Shown here piece after piece: positions 11,270 through 18,460 of a DNA stretch of 64,000 nucleotides (position 1 is its first letter; each line of letters begins with the position of its first letter). Both the position numbers and the translations under genes were made by a program. The notes under the pieces were generated by a model. It searched no databases and was not told the origin of the DNA. It saw only the letters and a list, made by a program, of their open reading frames with translations. Origin of the DNA: JAGWBJ01 sp034423015 (GTDB lineage: Bacteria; Chloroflexota; Dehalococcoidia; Lucifugimonadales; JAGWBF01); NCBI GenBank assembly GCA_034423015.1, contig DAOUJG010000026.1, positions 75,440 through 139,439 on the forward strand. Direction: 5' to 3'.

Positions 11270-12454
11270 ATGGGAGCGGTGAGTTCTCCACTGGAGGGGA
11301 TAAGGGTCCTGGACCTGGGACGGCATCAGGCCGGGCCCCGGTGCGCACAGGTCCTGGCAAGGCTGGGCGCCGAGGTGATCAAGATCGAGCGCCTGGAAGG
11401 CGAGGAGACCCGCACCCACGGACCCTGGGCCAACGGCCAGAGCGCCTACTTCGTCCAGTACAACAGCGGCAAGAAGAGCATCGCCATGGACCTGAGGAAG
11501 GACAAGGCGAAGGGCATCCTGAGGGACCTGGTAAAGGTATCCGACGTCTTCCTGCAGAACTTCAGGCCGGGCACCATCGCCAAGATGGGCTTCGGCTACG
11601 ACGTCCTCTACGAGCTCAACCCCCGCATAATAATGGTCAACGTCTCGGCCTACGGCCAGTTCGGCCCCTACAAGGAGCGAATAGGATATGACCCCATAGG
11701 CCAGGCCATGTCCGGGATCATGATGATAACCGGAGAGGAGGGAATGCCTCCCATCCGCGCCGGCGTCCCCATCATCGACCGCACCACCGCGCTGCACGCC
11801 GCCATCGGCACCCTGGCGGCCCTGCGGGAGCGGGAGATATCCGGCGAGGGCCAGACCATCGACGTATGCCTGGCGGACACGGGGTACAGCTACACCGAGA
11901 TACCCATCACGGCGTACACCGGCGGAGGGGAGCTGCCCAGGCGCGGAGAGTCGGCGGCCCCGCCCAGCGGGGCGTACCCGTGCAAGGACGGATGGGTCCT
12001 CATCTCTGCCGGCGACCAGCACCAGTGGCCCAGGGTGTGCCGGGCGCTGGGCAGACCCGAGTGGATCGAGGACGACAGGTTCACCGAGCGGCACAACAGG
12101 TCCAAGAACGGCGACGCGGTGGACGCGGCGGTCCGGGAGGTCCTGGCGGACATGACCATGCGGGAGGGCATCGAGCACTTCACCGCCCACGACGTTACGG
12201 CGGCGCCGGTAAACACCATCGCCCAGGCCGCCGAGGACCCCCACGCCTGGGAACGCGGGGCCCTGGTCGAGGTGCCCGACCCCATCGCCGGGAAGATCAA
12301 CGTCTCCGGAGACTTCTGGCACTTCAGCAGGACCCCGGCGGTGGTCGGCCCCACCCCCATGCCGGGCGAGCACACCGACGAGCTGCTGACCGGCCTTCTG
12401 GACTACACGCCGGAGCAGCTGGACGAGCTGCGGGCCGAGCAGGTCCTGCGATAG
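11270..12454 (+). CDS. CaiB/BaiF (class III) CoA-transferase
   Basis: Class III CoA-transferase moving CoA between carboxylic acids, as in formyl-CoA:oxalate, carnitine or bile-acid metabolism. Its 394 aa match the family. Diagnostic features are the N-terminal PLEGIRVLDLGRHQAGP block (about 5-21), KIERLEGEETR, YNSGKKSIAMDLR (about 64-76), RPGTIAKMGFGYDVL, and the AYGQFGPY and GYDPIGQAMSGIM segments. The C-terminal PTPMPGEHTDELL motif is typical. A strong AAGGAGG site lies 6-7 bases before the ATG. The acid substrate is unknown; nearby hydrolases and CitE-like genes suggest catabolism of small organic acids, which is inference. Confidence 0.92.
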   Translation: MGAVSSPLEGIRVLDLGRHQAGPRCAQVLARLGAEVIKIERLEGEETRTHGPWANGQSAYFVQYNSGKKSIAMDLRKDKAKGILRDLVKVSDVFLQNFRPGTIAKMGFGYDVLYELNPRIIMVNVSAYGQFGPYKERIGYDPIGQAMSGIMMITGEEGMPPIRAGVPIIDRTTALHAAIGTLAALREREISGEGQTIDVCLADTGYSYTEIPITAYTGGGELPRRGESAAPPSGAYPCKDGWVLISAGDQHQWPRVCRALGRPEWIEDDRFTERHNRSKNGDAVDAAVREVLADMTMREGIEHFTAHDVTAAPVNTIAQAAEDPHAWERGALVEVPDPIAGKINVSGDFWHFSRTPAVVGPTPMPGEHTDELLTGLLDYTPEQLDELRAEQVLR

Positions 12455-12502
12455 GGTCCGGGGGGCGCTCCAGCAACACCATACAAGAGGGGGAAGAGGC
12501 CC

Positions 12503-12835
12503 ATGGCAACACCGGACGGCATACTATCGGAGCTGATCAGGCAAACTCGAAACGGCGAGATCACCTGGAAGGACGTGACCATCTCCGTTGTAGCTGGGGT
12601 GGACAACTACACGTTCACGATTAACAAGAACCCCGCCAAAGACTCTGCCCATCGCTCGGTGAACGTCAGCATAGCCAGCGACAACGACAGGACCAAGAGG
12701 GAGATAAGCATCCGCCCGTCTCCGGCGGTCGACGAGCTGTACGACCTCGTGCTGGAACGATTGAAGCATGCCTCCCAGAAGAGCGAAGAGGTGATGCTGC
12801 AGGATGTCCTGGACGGCCTCCGCCAGCGGAAGTAG
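12503..12835 (+). CDS. Hypothetical protein, 110 aa
   Basis: No family recognised. The protein is small, polar and soluble. An N-terminal helix (ILSELIRQTRNGEITWKDV) is followed by alternating beta-like strands (DNYTFTINKN, RSVNVSIAS, KREISIRPS) and a C-terminal helix ending in charged residues. The strand pattern with short turns could be a small beta-sheet domain. A GGGGAAGAGG stretch lies before the ATG. It starts 48 bases after the CoA-transferase gene and ends one base short of the stop of the convergent antitoxin gene, so it sits at the edge of a toxin-antitoxin island and may belong to that accessory set. Confidence 0.65.
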   Translation: MATPDGILSELIRQTRNGEITWKDVTISVVAGVDNYTFTINKNPAKDSAHRSVNVSIASDNDRTKREISIRPSPAVDELYDLVLERLKHASQKSEEVMLQDVLDGLRQRK

Positions 12836-12836
12836 T

Positions 12837-13124
12837 CTACACAGTGATCCGTAGCTGCATCCCTAGGGCACGGGTGATTCGCATCACCGTAGCGAAGGAT
12901 GGGTTGCCGTCTTCAGACAAGGCCTTGTAGAGACCCTTCCGAGTCATGCCAACATCGAGGGCCAGGCGTCTCATGTTGTTGGCACGCGCGATATCGCTCA
13001 GGGCCGCGCGAATCAGGCTGCCCTCGCCCGGGTCCTCCTCTGCTGCCGCTTCAAGATAGAGACAGGCGTCTTCTTTGGTGCGCAGGCGGTCCGTCACATC
13101 CCACTTGGTAAACGTCTCAGCCAT
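12837..13124 (-). CDS. HigA-like addiction-module antidote protein
   Basis: Helix-turn-helix antitoxin of the putative addiction-module antidote family that partners HigB/RelE-type toxins; 95 aa, normal length. The DNA-binding helices are visible as RANNMRRLALDVGMTRKGLY followed by KALSEDGNPSFATVMRITRALGM, the Xre-like fold of these proteins. Such proteins neutralise the toxin and repress their own operon. The start at 13124 lies 3 bases after the stop of a short upstream reading frame at 13128-13256, which matches the N-terminus of the cognate toxin but is cut short. The antitoxin itself looks intact. Confidence 0.85.
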   Translation of the reverse strand: MAETFTKWDVTDRLRTKEDACLYLEAAAEEDPGEGSLIRAALSDIARANNMRRLALDVGMTRKGLYKALSEDGNPSFATVMRITRALGMQLRITV

Positions 13125-13127
13125 GAT

Positions 13128-13256
13128 CTACCTCTCCCTTACCAGCGATTCCATCTCGACCCTCCTCAAACGAGCATCGATCCTGGCGACCGCTCGGCGG
13201 TCACGCAATCCCTCAATCCATCGCTTGAAGGTTCCGCTTTCGACTATTTCTATCAT
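13128..13256 (-). pseudogene. Truncated HigB/RelE-type toxin (42 aa remnant)
   Basis: The 42-residue frame begins MIEIVESGTFKRWIEGLRDR and continues RAVARIDARLRRVEM, the N-terminus expected of the toxin that precedes this antidote family. Full-length toxins are about 100 aa; here the frame reaches TAG after ESLVRER, and the central beta-sheet and catalytic segment are absent. The last seven residues could be the original C-terminal tail, which would make this an in-frame internal deletion; that is inference. The antidote gene begins 3 bases later, the spacing of an intact locus. The toxin should be inactive. Confidence 0.7.
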
Positions 13257-13339
13257 GCCGCGTTGTATACCATAGTACCCACTTCTTCAATAGGCAGGTT
13301 CATTCAGATGGACGACGGCCCGGAATGAATGCCGCATGT

Positions 13340-13750
13340 CTATCCCGAGGCGCGGGCCGCGATATGCTCCAGGGCGGCCTTGGCCAGGAAGCCCGACCGT
13401 GTCTCGCCGTCCCGCTTGGCCTGCTTGTCAATGGTGGCAAGCACCCGGGATGGCACGGTGATGTTGACCCGCACCGTCTTGTCGCCGGGAATGTCGGCCA
13501 AGTCCACGTCTACGAAGCCCCAGATGCCGCCGCCGTAGTCGGCATTGGAGAAGTGCATCTCGATGGGTTTCGTCTGGGGAAGCGGGTCCCCGCCGACCAG
13601 CATCCCCTCGAGGTGAAGCAGTATGGCCTCCTGGACGGCCAGGAAGGCATCATCCAGAGTATCACCGCCGGAGAAACAGCCGGGCAGGTCGGGAACCGTA
13701 ACGCCGTAGCTGCTTCCCTCGTCTTTGTGGACCACAATCGGAAATCGCAT
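13340..13750 (-). CDS. hicB: HicB-family antitoxin with C-terminal ribbon-helix-helix
   Basis: HicB antitoxin, 136 aa from the chosen ATG. The N-terminal partial RNase-H-like fold is shown by FPIVVHKDEGSSYGVTVPDL followed by PGCFSGGDTLDDAFLAVQEA (about 3-42). The C-terminal KTVRVNITVPSRVLATIDKQ region (about 91-110) is a ribbon-helix-helix DNA-binding motif used for autorepression. The start at 13750 overlaps the TGA of hicA by one base (TGATG), which fixes it over an ATG seven codons further upstream. The order toxin-antitoxin on the minus strand is usual for hicAB. The middle section (about 60-85) is longer than in minimal HicB proteins. Confidence 0.9.
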   Translation of the reverse strand: MRFPIVVHKDEGSSYGVTVPDLPGCFSGGDTLDDAFLAVQEAILLHLEGMLVGGDPLPQTKPIEMHFSNADYGGGIWGFVDVDLADIPGDKTVRVNITVPSRVLATIDKQAKRDGETRSGFLAKAALEHIAARASG

Positions 13751-13944
13751 CAGCGTCCCCTCCAATCCCATCCGGCTTGCCGGAAGATACTTCGAAGCGT
13801 ACCCAGAGGGATGTCCCTTGCCGGATGCATCACGGTTACCCGTCCTGACCTTTCGAGATGGACGAAATGGCGGTGGCTACCCTGCACACGGTCGAGCACC
13901 CAGCCATCCCGAAGTAGTCTCCGTATCACCTCTCGGCTGTCCAT
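13750..13944 (-). CDS. hicA: HicA mRNA interferase toxin
   Basis: Small double-stranded-RNA-binding-fold ribonuclease, 64 aa. The frame begins MDSREVIRRLLRDGWVLDRV and contains GSHRHFVH with H24 as the expected catalytic histidine, followed by a VMHPARDIPLGTLRSIFRQA segment that is standard for HicA. The frame stays open upstream to 14028, but the family starts at this ATG. The gene is intact and its stop overlaps the hicB start by one base, so toxin and antitoxin translation are coupled. This locus and the HigA/HigB remnant lie within 1.1 kb of each other, a small toxin-antitoxin island. Confidence 0.9.
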   Translation of the reverse strand: MDSREVIRRLLRDGWVLDRVQGSHRHFVHLERSGRVTVMHPARDIPLGTLRSIFRQAGWDWRGR

Positions 13945-14066
13945 GTGTATAGAAGACACACTACAGGGAAGAATGTCAAGGCTGCCCGTTGGGTCACACC
14001 GGGCCCGTTCGCAAACCGCCGCTACCACAGACCGATAGCCCCAAACGACACTATGGAGGTGAAACC

Positions 14067-15242
14067 GTGTACGACCTTGTGCTGAAGGGCGGGACGCTGG
14101 TCGACCCGTCGCAGGACCTGCGGGGCCGGCAGGACGTGGCCATCAACGACGGGAAGATAGCCGCCATACAGGCCGGCATCCCCGACGAAGACGCCGCCCG
14201 GGTCATCGACGTGTCGGGCAAGCTCGTGGCCCCCGGCCTGATAGACCTGCACACCCACGTCCTCGACTCCTTCACCCGCATCGGGGTGCAGGCCGACCTC
14301 GGAGGCGTCTACGCCGGCGTCACCACCATGGTGGACGCGGGAAGCGCCGGCTGCGCGACCTTCGCCGCCATGCCGCAGCACATCATCCCCAACTGCCATA
14401 CCGAGATCATCCCGCTGATGCACATCTGCCAGACGGGCCTGGCCACCACGCCGGACATCATCGCCGAGAGCGCCATCGACTTCGAGGGCACCCTCAAGGC
14501 CGTGGAGCAGCACCGGGGGCTGGTACGCGGCATCAAGTGCCGCATGGTCTCGCCCGCCCTGGAGATATTCGGCATGGAGATGCCCAGGCTGGCCAAGCGG
14601 GCGGCCAAGGAGAGCGGCCTGAAGCTCATGGCCCACATCGGCGACCCCGAGGAACGCTACGACCCCAACGTCATACGGCAGCTCCTCCCCATCATGGAGG
14701 AGGGGGACATCATCACCCACTTCTTCACGACCCTGCCCGGCGGCGTCCTGGACGCCAACGGCAAGCTGGTCCCCGAGGCCAAGGAAGCCGCCGACCGGGG
14801 CGTATGGCTGGACACGGCCCACGGACGCCAGAACTTCGGCTTCGACCAGGGCCGCCGCATCATAGACCAGGGGCTGCTCCCCCACTGCATCAGCACTGAC
14901 CTGACGGCGCCGGGCAGGCTGGACCCGGTCCACGGCCTGGTGGAGATCATGACACGCTTCCTGGGCCTGGGCTTCACCGTGGAGCAGGTCGTGACCATGT
15001 GCACCGCCAACCCCGCCAAGGCCATCGGCGAGGACCATCGCCTGGGCAGCCTGGCCGTGGGACGCCAGGCCGACGTATCGGTGCTGGAGCTGAGGGAAGG
15101 CGACTGGGTGGTGTACGACGTGCCCGGCGAGACGCTGAGGGTGGACAAGGCCTTCCTCCCCTTCGTGACCGTGAAACGGGGCCAGGTGTTCGCCCCCGAA
15201 TTTGGCCCGCGTCCCTGGGGCTGGGAGCCCGACCGGGCCTAG
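14067..15242 (+). CDS. Amidohydrolase/deacetylase-family metallohydrolase
   Basis: Dihydroorotase-like amidohydrolase, 391 aa from the GTG start chosen because TGGAGGT lies 6 bases upstream; the open frame begins earlier (13989) without a ribosome site. Metal-site residues are all present: H62 and H64 (DLHTH), K157 (IKCRM, carboxylated in the family), H190 (MAHIGD), H218 (DIITHF) and D278 (STDLT). The segment GVTTMVDAGSAGCATF is typical of the deacetylase/amidohydrolase group that includes EF_0837-like enzymes and is distinct from the hydantoinase at 9578. The substrate is unknown; the family includes enzymes acting on N-acyl amino acids and similar compounds. It ends overlapping the convergent inositol-phosphatase gene by 4 bases. 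Confidence 0.88.
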   Translation: MYDLVLKGGTLVDPSQDLRGRQDVAINDGKIAAIQAGIPDEDAARVIDVSGKLVAPGLIDLHTHVLDSFTRIGVQADLGGVYAGVTTMVDAGSAGCATFAAMPQHIIPNCHTEIIPLMHICQTGLATTPDIIAESAIDFEGTLKAVEQHRGLVRGIKCRMVSPALEIFGMEMPRLAKRAAKESGLKLMAHIGDPEERYDPNVIRQLLPIMEEGDIITHFFTTLPGGVLDANGKLVPEAKEAADRGVWLDTAHGRQNFGFDQGRRIIDQGLLPHCISTDLTAPGRLDPVHGLVEIMTRFLGLGFTVEQVVTMCTANPAKAIGEDHRLGSLAVGRQADVSVLELREGDWVVYDVPGETLRVDKAFLPFVTVKRGQVFAPEFGPRPWGWEPDRA

Positions 15243-16156
15243 CGGCGTTTCAGCCCCGCCAGCAGACGCCGCAGCCTCCCCCGGAACGAACGCCGGCGCA
15301 CGAGGTTCCCGGCCACGAACTGCGCCACCTCCGGCCGCCCGGCCACGATGGGGCGGCTCCATCCCCGCAGGGCCTTCAGGCTGGGACGCCCGCCGTCCCA
15401 GGATGGGCCGAGGGTCTCCAGGGGCCGCCACGGCCCTCCACGCTCCGGCCCCACCAACACGGACCCTCCCGACTCCGCCGCCACCAGGACGCCCGCCGCC
15501 ACGTCCCACAGCTTCGGGGCTCCCAGGAGCACGTACTGGAACACACCGGTGGCGGCCATGCCCAGCTCGTAGGCGATGCTGCCCGTCACCCTCGGCTCGC
15601 CCAGCTTGCCCCTCAGCGGGCGTCGCACCCGAAAGGCGCCCCCGAAGGACCCGGGCAGGCCCGTTAGACGGTTGGGGCGCGGCCCGTCCTGGGGGGATGG
15701 GGCGATGGGTGCGTCTCCGTCCCACGTCCCGCCTCCCCTCCTTGCGTGGATAACACGGCCCGAGGCCTCCCCGGGCCAGGGCAGGAACAGCGCCGCGGCC
15801 GCGGGCTGGCCACGGTGCAGCACGCCCACGGAGACCGCGTACACCGGGAGCCCGTTCAGGAAGTTGGTGGTGCCGTCCAGCGGGTCGAGGACCCACAGGA
15901 AGTCCGAAGATACAGCCTCTTCCCTCTCGGCGTCCTCCTCCCCCAGCACCTCATGGTCGGGGAACCGGGCCAGGATCCTATCCCTCAGGTACTCCTGGGA
16001 CTCCTTGTCAGCCTGGGTGACGGGGTCCCGCTCCTTCTTCTCATCCTTGTAGTCCACCTGAATGGAGCCGCCGAAGTAGCCCCGGAGCAGCTCGCCCGCG
16101 CCCCTGGCGGCGTCTGCCGCCAGGGATTCCAGCTCCCGGGCCAGGGTTTCGTCCAC
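15239..16156 (-). CDS. Inositol monophosphatase family protein
   Basis: Magnesium-dependent, lithium-sensitive-type sugar or inositol phosphatase, 305 aa (usual 260-290). Catalytic motifs are GEED (72-75), WVLDPLDGTTNF (88-99) with metal ligands D91 and D94, and LWDVAAG (217-223) with D218. The arginine-rich C-terminal 40 residues (RRRSFRGRLRRLLAGLKRR) extend beyond the usual domain and could contact membrane or nucleic acid. The substrate could be inositol phosphate, fructose-1,6-bisphosphate or PAP; sequence alone does not settle it. A TATAAT is found at 16226-16231 on the minus strand in the shared upstream region. Confidence 0.9.
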   Translation of the reverse strand: MDETLARELESLAADAARGAGELLRGYFGGSIQVDYKDEKKERDPVTQADKESQEYLRDRILARFPDHEVLGEEDAEREEAVSSDFLWVLDPLDGTTNFLNGLPVYAVSVGVLHRGQPAAAALFLPWPGEASGRVIHARRGGGTWDGDAPIAPSPQDGPRPNRLTGLPGSFGGAFRVRRPLRGKLGEPRVTGSIAYELGMAATGVFQYVLLGAPKLWDVAAGVLVAAESGGSVLVGPERGGPWRPLETLGPSWDGGRPSLKALRGWSRPIVAGRPEVAQFVAGNLVRRRSFRGRLRRLLAGLKRR

Positions 16157-16225
16157 CGGGGTTTCGTCCAGAGTACGAGCCAGCGTCGTCCTCCCCGACG
16201 GCGTTCGGCGGCGCCAAGTCTCCCG

Positions 16226-16278
16226 ATTATAGCAGCAGGCCCGAGTCGGTTGTCAGCACACCCACCGTGTCATATAAT
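16226..16278. promoter_or_regulatory. Overlapping divergent promoters
   Basis: Plus strand: TTGTCA (16250-16255), 17 bases, TATAAT (16273-16278), serving the 63-aa/CitE-like operon. Minus strand: TATAAT (complement of 16226-16231) with CTGACA (complement of 16251-16256) 19 bases upstream, serving the inositol-phosphatase gene. The two -35 boxes occupy the same bases, so RNA polymerase probably cannot bind both at once. Confidence 0.6.
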
Positions 16279-16347
16279 CCTCCCGCGCCGGAGCCGGCCT
16301 TTCGACGGTCCGCGCAACGCCAAACCTTGCCGCGTGGGAGGTCCTCG

Positions 16348-16539
16348 ATGCCAAAGGAGAAACAGGCCTATGAGCTGACCCTGGAGGTAGACCAGATGAA
16401 TTTCCTGCGCTCGGCCGCCGAGAAGTACGGCATAGCCGATGAGAACAAGGCCGTGCGCGTGGTCATGGACTACGTTATGTCCGACCGAGAAATCCAGGAC
16501 AGCATCTTCAACGAGATACGATGCCTCCGGTGCGGATGA
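16348..16539 (+). CDS. Small protein with C-terminal CxxC, head of the CitE-like operon
   Basis: A 63-aa protein, not recognised as a named family. The start is set at the ATG with GGGAGG 6-7 bases upstream. Residues 6-20 are beta/alpha-like (QAYELTLEVDQMNFL) and are followed by helices (LRSAAEKYGIADENKAVRVV), a layout that resembles a ribbon-helix-helix DNA-binding protein. It ends with RCLRCG, whose two cysteines could bind metal or be redox-active. Its TGA overlaps the ATG of the first CitE-like gene (ATGA), so the two are coupled. It may regulate the operon, but that is inference. Confidence 0.7.
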   Translation: MPKEKQAYELTLEVDQMNFLRSAAEKYGIADENKAVRVVMDYVMSDREIQDSIFNEIRCLRCG

Positions 16540-17510
16540 CCTCCCCACTATCCCGGGACGTCGCCGGCGGCGAGGCCGTCCGCCGCTCCTGGCTCCTGGT
16601 GCCCCTTTCCGACAGGGCCGCGATAGACGACGCCTGGACCCGGGGGGCGGACGTGGTCTTGCTCGACCTGGCGGAGATGGTGGCTGAGGTGGACAAGCCC
16701 GCGGCCAGGGACGGGGCCAGGCAGGCCGTGGAGTCAGTCTCCAAGGGCGGCGCGGAGGTGTTCCTCCTCGCCGACCGGGAGCTGGTCTACGCCGACCTCG
16801 AGGCCTCGGTGTGCCACGGGCTGGCCGGCGTCGTCCTCCGGCTGGAGTCGGCTGATGAGGCCGCGGAGGTTGACCGCCTCCTGTCGCAGATGGAAGAGCA
16901 GCGGGGCCTGTTGCCCGGCACCCTGCAGATGGTGGCCGCGCTGGAGACGGCCGTGGGCAACTTCAACGCCATGGAGATCGCCAGGGCCAGCCCGAGGGTA
17001 TGGGGCTTGACCCTGGGCCGCGCCGACCTGGAGATGGACCTGCGTCCGGAGCCCTCGGGAGAGCTCCACATGATGCCCTACCTGATGCAGCGCCTCATCG
17101 CCGCTGCCAACGCCGCCGGCGTCGTGCCGCTGGGCGCCTGGTGGAGGGCCCCGGCCCGGGGACTCGCCGCGAGTCCGGAGGATACCCTGGAGGCCGCCCG
17201 GCGGGGAAGGGCCATCGGCTTCCGGGGCTCCACATGCCTGCGGAGCGACCAGGTGGAGGCGCTCAACCTGGGGTACGCTCCGGACCCAGAGGAAGTCGCC
17301 CAGGCCGAGGCAGTGATACGGGCCTGGGAGCAGGCGGAGCGTGACGGCAGGGCCCTGGCCCGCCTGGGCCCGCGGACCGTGGACCTGGCCACGGCAAGGG
17401 CCGCCCGGGGGCTGATCGCCCGGTCCCGGGCCTGCATCGCCAGGGACGACACCAAGGCCCGGGCCGTCGAGCTGGCCAGGGAGGACGCGGAGGAGGGCAG
17501 GGACCCATGA
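16536..17510 (+). CDS. HpcH/HpaI-CitE-like aldolase/lyase family protein, paralogue A
   Basis: TIM-barrel protein of the citrate-lyase beta/HpcH superfamily, which cleaves or forms C-C bonds of CoA or keto-acid substrates using a divalent metal. The start at 16536 is in the ATGA overlap with the upstream gene. The usual LDLED metal site is altered to LDLAEMV (D44, A46, E47), while the second ligand region AALETAVG (E138) and LGRADLEMDL remain. It is the first of three tandem paralogues. With the first acidic site changed, it may be catalytically weaker or play a structural role in a mixed complex; this is inference. It overlaps paralogue B by ATGA. Confidence 0.85.
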   Translation: MTSPLSRDVAGGEAVRRSWLLVPLSDRAAIDDAWTRGADVVLLDLAEMVAEVDKPAARDGARQAVESVSKGGAEVFLLADRELVYADLEASVCHGLAGVVLRLESADEAAEVDRLLSQMEEQRGLLPGTLQMVAALETAVGNFNAMEIARASPRVWGLTLGRADLEMDLRPEPSGELHMMPYLMQRLIAAANAAGVVPLGAWWRAPARGLAASPEDTLEAARRGRAIGFRGSTCLRSDQVEALNLGYAPDPEEVAQAEAVIRAWEQAERDGRALARLGPRTVDLATARAARGLIARSRACIARDDTKARAVELAREDAEEGRDP

Positions 17511-18460
17511 CCAGTAGAGCCGTCCGCCGGTCCGGATTGACTATGCCGGTGAACACCCCGCGATTCGTGGACCGGGCCTGGACCAGGGGCTGCGACTACA
17601 TAAACCTGGACCTGGAAGACTCGGTCCCCGAATGGCGAAAGCCTCACGCCAGGACCCTGGTGAAGGAGGCCATCGGCAAGGTCTCCAAAGGCGGGGCCGA
17701 GGCGTTCACCCGGATCAACCACGACTACGTCCAAGCGGACCTCGAGGCCATCGTCTGGCCGGGCCTGGCCCGTGTCAACTACCCCAAAGCCGAAACCGCC
17801 GACGAGATCCGGAAGCTGGACCGGATCATTACCCGCCTGGAGAGGGAGCGGGGCATCAGGCCCGGCACCGTGCAGATAGGGGCCAACATCGAGACGGCGA
17901 CGGGCGTGGTCAACGGGTACGAGATGGCCGCCGCCAGCCCCCGCATCGTAGACCTGGGCGGAGGGACAGGCTACGACATGTCCCGAGACCTGGGCATCGA
18001 GATGTTCGTGGGGTTCGACCAGTTCGTGTACAGCAAGGGGGAGTTGGAGCTAGCCGCCCGGGTCCTGGGCCTGGAGCCGACGAACATGCCCTTCGTCGCC
18101 AACACAACGGGCAGCGTCAGCGACCCCGATCGCGCCTTCCAGGAAGCGGATACCGCCAGGAAGTGCGGCCTCCGCCACGGCAGCGGCCTCCATCCCAACG
18201 TGGTGGAGCCCCAGATACGCGGCCTGACCCCGCCTGCCGACGAGGTGGAGGACGCCCGCGGCGTGCTGGAGGCCTACCGGCGGCTGGTCTCCCGGGGCAA
18301 GACCTGGGAGGAGGTGAACGGGAGGGTGGTCGACAAGTACGAGGCGCGGAAGGCCCAAGAGCTCATGGAGTGGGCCGAGGCCTGCGCCGAGCGGGACCGG
18401 GAGAAGGCCGAGGCCGTCTCACGCACCAAGGCCGCGGAAGAGCGCGGGGAGTCCGCCTGA
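17507..18460 (+). CDS. HpcH/HpaI-CitE-like aldolase/lyase family protein, paralogue B
   Basis: 317 aa, the most canonical of the three CitE-like proteins. It has NLDLEDSVPEWRK (33-45) with the metal-binding LED, GANIETATG (126-133) with E129, and a GYDMSRDLG segment in the place of the usual acidic loop. Expected chemistry is lyase or aldolase action on malyl-CoA, citramalyl-CoA or similar acids, in line with CitE/Mcl relatives; the substrate is not identifiable. The ATG overlaps the stop of paralogue A (ATGA), and its own TGA overlaps the ATG of paralogue C by one base, so all three are translated as a coupled set. Confidence 0.88.
   Translation: MTSRAVRRSGLTMPVNTPRFVDRAWTRGCDYINLDLEDSVPEWRKPHARTLVKEAIGKVSKGGAEAFTRINHDYVQADLEAIVWPGLARVNYPKAETADEIRKLDRIITRLERERGIRPGTVQIGANIETATGVVNGYEMAAASPRIVDLGGGTGYDMSRDLGIEMFVGFDQFVYSKGELELAARVLGLEPTNMPFVANTTGSVSDPDRAFQEADTARKCGLRHGSGLHPNVVEPQIRGLTPPADEVEDARGVLEAYRRLVSRGKTWEEVNGRVVDKYEARKAQELMEWAEACAERDREKAEAVSRTKAAEERGESA

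Noticed and set aside
14022..15896. 624-aa minus-strand frame opposite the amidohydrolase
   Set aside because: It is a shadow of two real genes, and its composition is Gly/Arg/Ala-rich with no domain.
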